DNA of 7,656 bases from the NCBI GenBank assembly GCA_041639705.1, contig JBEQBT010000162.1:1-7656 (forward strand), written 5' to 3'. Positions 6,194 through 7,656 of the stretch are shown piece after piece. Source of the DNA: JARDZI01 sp041639705 (GTDB lineage Bacteria > Bacillota > Clostridia > Clostridiales > Caloramatoraceae). Under the pieces are notes generated by a model. The model was not told the DNA's origin and did not search any database. It saw only the letters and a list, made by a program, of their open reading frames with translations. A program made the translations under genes and the position numbers. How positions within the stretch are numbered: the first letter of the stretch is position 1; every line of letters starts with the position of its first letter.

Positions 6194-6226
6194 ACATAGC
6201 CTAACAAAATAAAGGAGAAGTTAAAA

Positions 6227-7138
6227 ATGAATGTAATAGAGCTTGAAAAGCTTTCTACAGAAGGAAGAAATCCTAATACAATGAATATAGACAGGGTAAG
6301 CACTATTGATATGATAACAATGATAAACGAAGAGGATAAAAAGGTTGCACTAGCAGTTGAAAGGGCTAAAGAGGATATTGCAAGGGCAGTTGATGTAATA
6401 GCTGAAAGGATGAAGAGAGGAGGAAGACTAATATATTTAGGAGCAGGTACTAGCGGAAGGCTGGGTATATTAGATGCCTCCGAGTGTCCTCCTACCTTTG
6501 GAGTTGATTTTGAGGCTGTACAGGGTATTATTGCTGGAGGGAATAGGGCTGTATTTAAGGCTGTAGAAGGAGCTGAAGATGATGAAGAACTTGGGAAAAG
6601 AGACCTTACTGAAAAAAATCTAAATGAGCTTGATATTGTATGTGGAATTGCAGCCTCTGGAAGAACTCCCTATGTAATTGGAGCAATGAAATATGCAAGA
6701 AAAGTTGGAGCAGCTATTCTTTCAGTTACTATGAATCAAGAAAGTCAAATGGCAAAGTATGCTGATATACCAATTTCTGTGGTTGTTGGACCTGAGGTTA
6801 TTATGGGATCAACAAGAATGAAAGCAGGAACCGCTCAAAAAATGATTCTCAACATGCTTTCAACAGGTGCAATGATAAAGATTGGCAAGGTTTATGGCAA
6901 TCTCATGTTAGATGTCCAGCCCACCAATGAAAAACTGATAGTAAGGGCAAAAAGAATTGTAAAGCTTGCAACAGAAGCTAAAGATGAACTTATTGAGAAG
7001 GTTCTAGATGAAACAGGTCATAATGTTAAACTTAGCATACTAATGATTGAAACAGGACTTCCAAAGGAAGAAGCAAAGGAACTTCTGGAAAAAAACGATG
7101 GGTATATGGCCAAAGCTTTATATGATGTCCATAAATAG
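6227..7138 (+). CDS. murQ: N-acetylmuramic acid 6-phosphate etherase
   Basis: MurQ removes D-lactate from MurNAc-6P by elimination and hydration, giving GlcNAc-6P in the cytoplasm. The protein is 303 residues, the normal length. It has a single SIS domain with LGAGTSGRLGILDASECPP (71-89), AGGNRAVFKAVEGAEDD (103-119), IAASGRTPYVIGA (141-153) and GSTRMKAGTAQKMILNMLST (194-213). Glu86 (in SECPP) and Glu117 (in GAED) correspond to the two catalytic Glu residues of E. coli MurQ (Glu83 and Glu114), with a constant offset of three. A helical C-terminal part (about 240-303) contains TGLPKEEAKELLEKNDG, typical of the family. The start has AAAGGAG nine bases upstream. The substrate comes from AnmK, MupG and possibly the BadF-type kinase encoded before it. 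The gene is intact. The convergent gene ends 63 bases beyond its stop, and no clear terminator is visible between them. Confidence 0.98.
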   Translation: MNVIELEKLSTEGRNPNTMNIDRVSTIDMITMINEEDKKVALAVERAKEDIARAVDVIAERMKRGGRLIYLGAGTSGRLGILDASECPPTFGVDFEAVQGIIAGGNRAVFKAVEGAEDDEELGKRDLTEKNLNELDIVCGIAASGRTPYVIGAMKYARKVGAAILSVTMNQESQMAKYADIPISVVVGPEVIMGSTRMKAGTAQKMILNMLSTGAMIKIGKVYGNLMLDVQPTNEKLIVRAKRIVKLATEAKDELIEKVLDETGHNVKLSILMIETGLPKEEAKELLEKNDGYMAKALYDVHK

Positions 7139-7201
7139 TCCCTAACAAGAGACAGTTACTAATGCTTGTGACCAAATGGAAATGCCTTGAACATCGACCG
7201 G
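7139..7201. other. Convergent gap between murQ and the minus-strand gene
   Basis: Sixty-three bases separate the two stop codons. GTGACC (near 7170) and GGTTAC (7199-7204) could pair weakly, but there is no strong stem with a T-run on either strand. A bidirectional terminator is expected by position but not seen. Confidence 0.5.
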
Positions 7202-7656
7202 TTACGGTCTCAAATATGACTTCCAGAGTTTATAGTATTTTAGAAAGATTTCATTGGGATATACTGAATTTAATGCTTTTAGCTCAACAACGTGTACATT
7301 GTGATAAAAATAATTTATAGTTGGTTTGATATTGTCCATAGTCATAAAGCCTAAATGGTAATAGCTTTGCTTGTTTTTGGGATTGTCATAGTATGGGAGC
7401 ATGAACTTTAAGGAGTCTATACCCTCATTAAATAGTTCCTTTGCTTGTGAATCAGGGTTTACATAGGACAGATCATATAGACCAAGCACACAAAACATAA
7501 AGCCATTTAATATATAAGCAGAAGGCCTGGTTGGAAACTCTGCAAATTCGACATGACCTTTAAAGCTATCCTTAAGTCCTCCCTTTTCTATTGGAATATT
7601 TAATGGCTTTAGGGCTAACTCTGCAGCATTTATATACTTAGGATTTTTTTCTAAAT
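7202..7656 (-). CDS. D-glucuronyl C5-epimerase C-terminal domain protein (5' truncated by the window edge)
   Basis: The minus-strand frame is open from the right edge (first complete codon 7652-7654) to TAA at 7202-7204, giving about 150 residues. The ATG at 7496-7498 is internal: the preceding codons continue the domain. Seen from the edge: KYINAAELALKPL; then HVEFAEFPTRPSAYILNGFM running into FCVLGLYDL; KELFNEGIDSLKFMLPYYD; QSYYHLG; YHNVHVVELKAL; and the end LKYYKLWKSYLRP. The order Y-x-LNGF, GLYDL, G-x-x-SLK-x-x-LPxYD, YHxxH and W-K-S-Y-L matches the C-terminal (alpha/alpha) domain of D-glucuronyl C5-epimerases, the enzymes that epimerise glucuronate in heparan-type polymers. In bacteria this domain occurs in poorly characterised, often envelope-linked proteins, so epimerase activity is not assured. 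The N-terminal part, any signal peptide and the neighbours lie outside the window. It is transcribed toward murQ and is not part of that gene set. Confidence 0.8.
   Translation of the reverse strand, partial: LEKNPKYINAAELALKPLNIPIEKGGLKDSFKGHVEFAEFPTRPSAYILNGFMFCVLGLYDLSYVNPDSQAKELFNEGIDSLKFMLPYYDNPKNKQSYYHLGFMTMDNIKPTINYFYHNVHVVELKALNSVYPNEIFLKYYKLWKSYLRP

Larger units (their letters stand above)
5891..6226. other. Repeat-filled non-coding spacer between mupG and murQ
   Basis: This 336-base gap has no credible coding region on either strand. It carries three successive inverted repeats (5906-5958, 6032-6091, 6121-6165), a direct repeat ATAGAAATTC (5922-5931 and 5997-6006), and a direct repeat AAATTGTAG (5933-5941 and 6120-6128). 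Near its right end are TATAAA (6188-6193) and the murQ ribosome binding site AAAGGAG (6211-6217). Confidence 0.7.

Noticed and set aside
3123..6226. Sigma-54 -24/-12 promoters in the spacers, expected if the LevR-type activator acted directly here
   Set aside because: Reading the spacers for TGGCAC-N5-TTGCA with correct GG-N10-GC spacing found no convincing match; TTGGCCAC near 5968 has the wrong spacing.
7139..7201. Terminator between murQ and the convergent gene
   Set aside because: Only a weak possible stem and no T-run on either strand.

Overview
The window looks like a stretch of chromosome from a low-GC, spore-former-type Firmicute, most likely Clostridium or a close relative. The reasons are AT-rich codon use, AGGAGG- or AAGGGG-type ribosome binding sites, a TTG start, and gene families typical of clostridia (LevR-type PTS regulator, BadF-type amino-sugar kinase, MupG/DUF871, MurQ). 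The organism is inferred from style and gene content, not from a marker gene.

Layout. Five genes run left to right. The first (2-2191) has lost its 5' end to the window edge. It is a sigma-54-dependent activator of the LevR type, with AAA+, PRD, EIIA-like, EIIB-like and PRD modules. Thirteen bases after it comes a BadF/BadG-type sugar kinase (2205-3122, probable MurNAc/GlcNAc kinase, murK-like). Then follow anmK (3331-4506), mupG (4805-5890) and murQ (6227-7138). A convergent gene on the minus strand (7202-7656, cut by the right edge) encodes the C-terminal domain of a D-glucuronyl C5-epimerase-like protein and looks unrelated.

The four enzymes form one pathway for salvage of peptidoglycan amino sugars. 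AnmK opens and phosphorylates 1,6-anhydro-MurNAc to MurNAc-6P. MupG splits MurNAc-6P-GlcNAc into MurNAc-6P and GlcNAc. The BadF-type kinase would phosphorylate GlcNAc and possibly MurNAc. MurQ removes the lactyl ether from MurNAc-6P to give GlcNAc-6P. No transporter, NagZ, NagA, NagB or MurR-type repressor lies inside the window. The neighbouring regulator is a PTS-sensing LevR-type activator, which is not the usual partner of these genes.

The three spacers (3123-3330, 4507-4804, 5891-6226) are not empty. Each carries palindromic repeats: a 235-base element made of two tandem hairpins before mupG, three successive inverted repeats before murQ, and a GGGGC/GCCCC-bounded inverted repeat before anmK that is related to the last repeat before murQ. 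Just downstream of the repeats, anmK, mupG and murQ each have a TATAAT or TATAAA hexamer about 30-34 bases before the start codon, so each may have its own promoter. No clear -35 box accompanies any of them.

Nothing here is demonstrably a new system. The points most worth checking are the regulator-pathway pairing, the repeat-filled spacers and the bacterial C5-epimerase-like gene.
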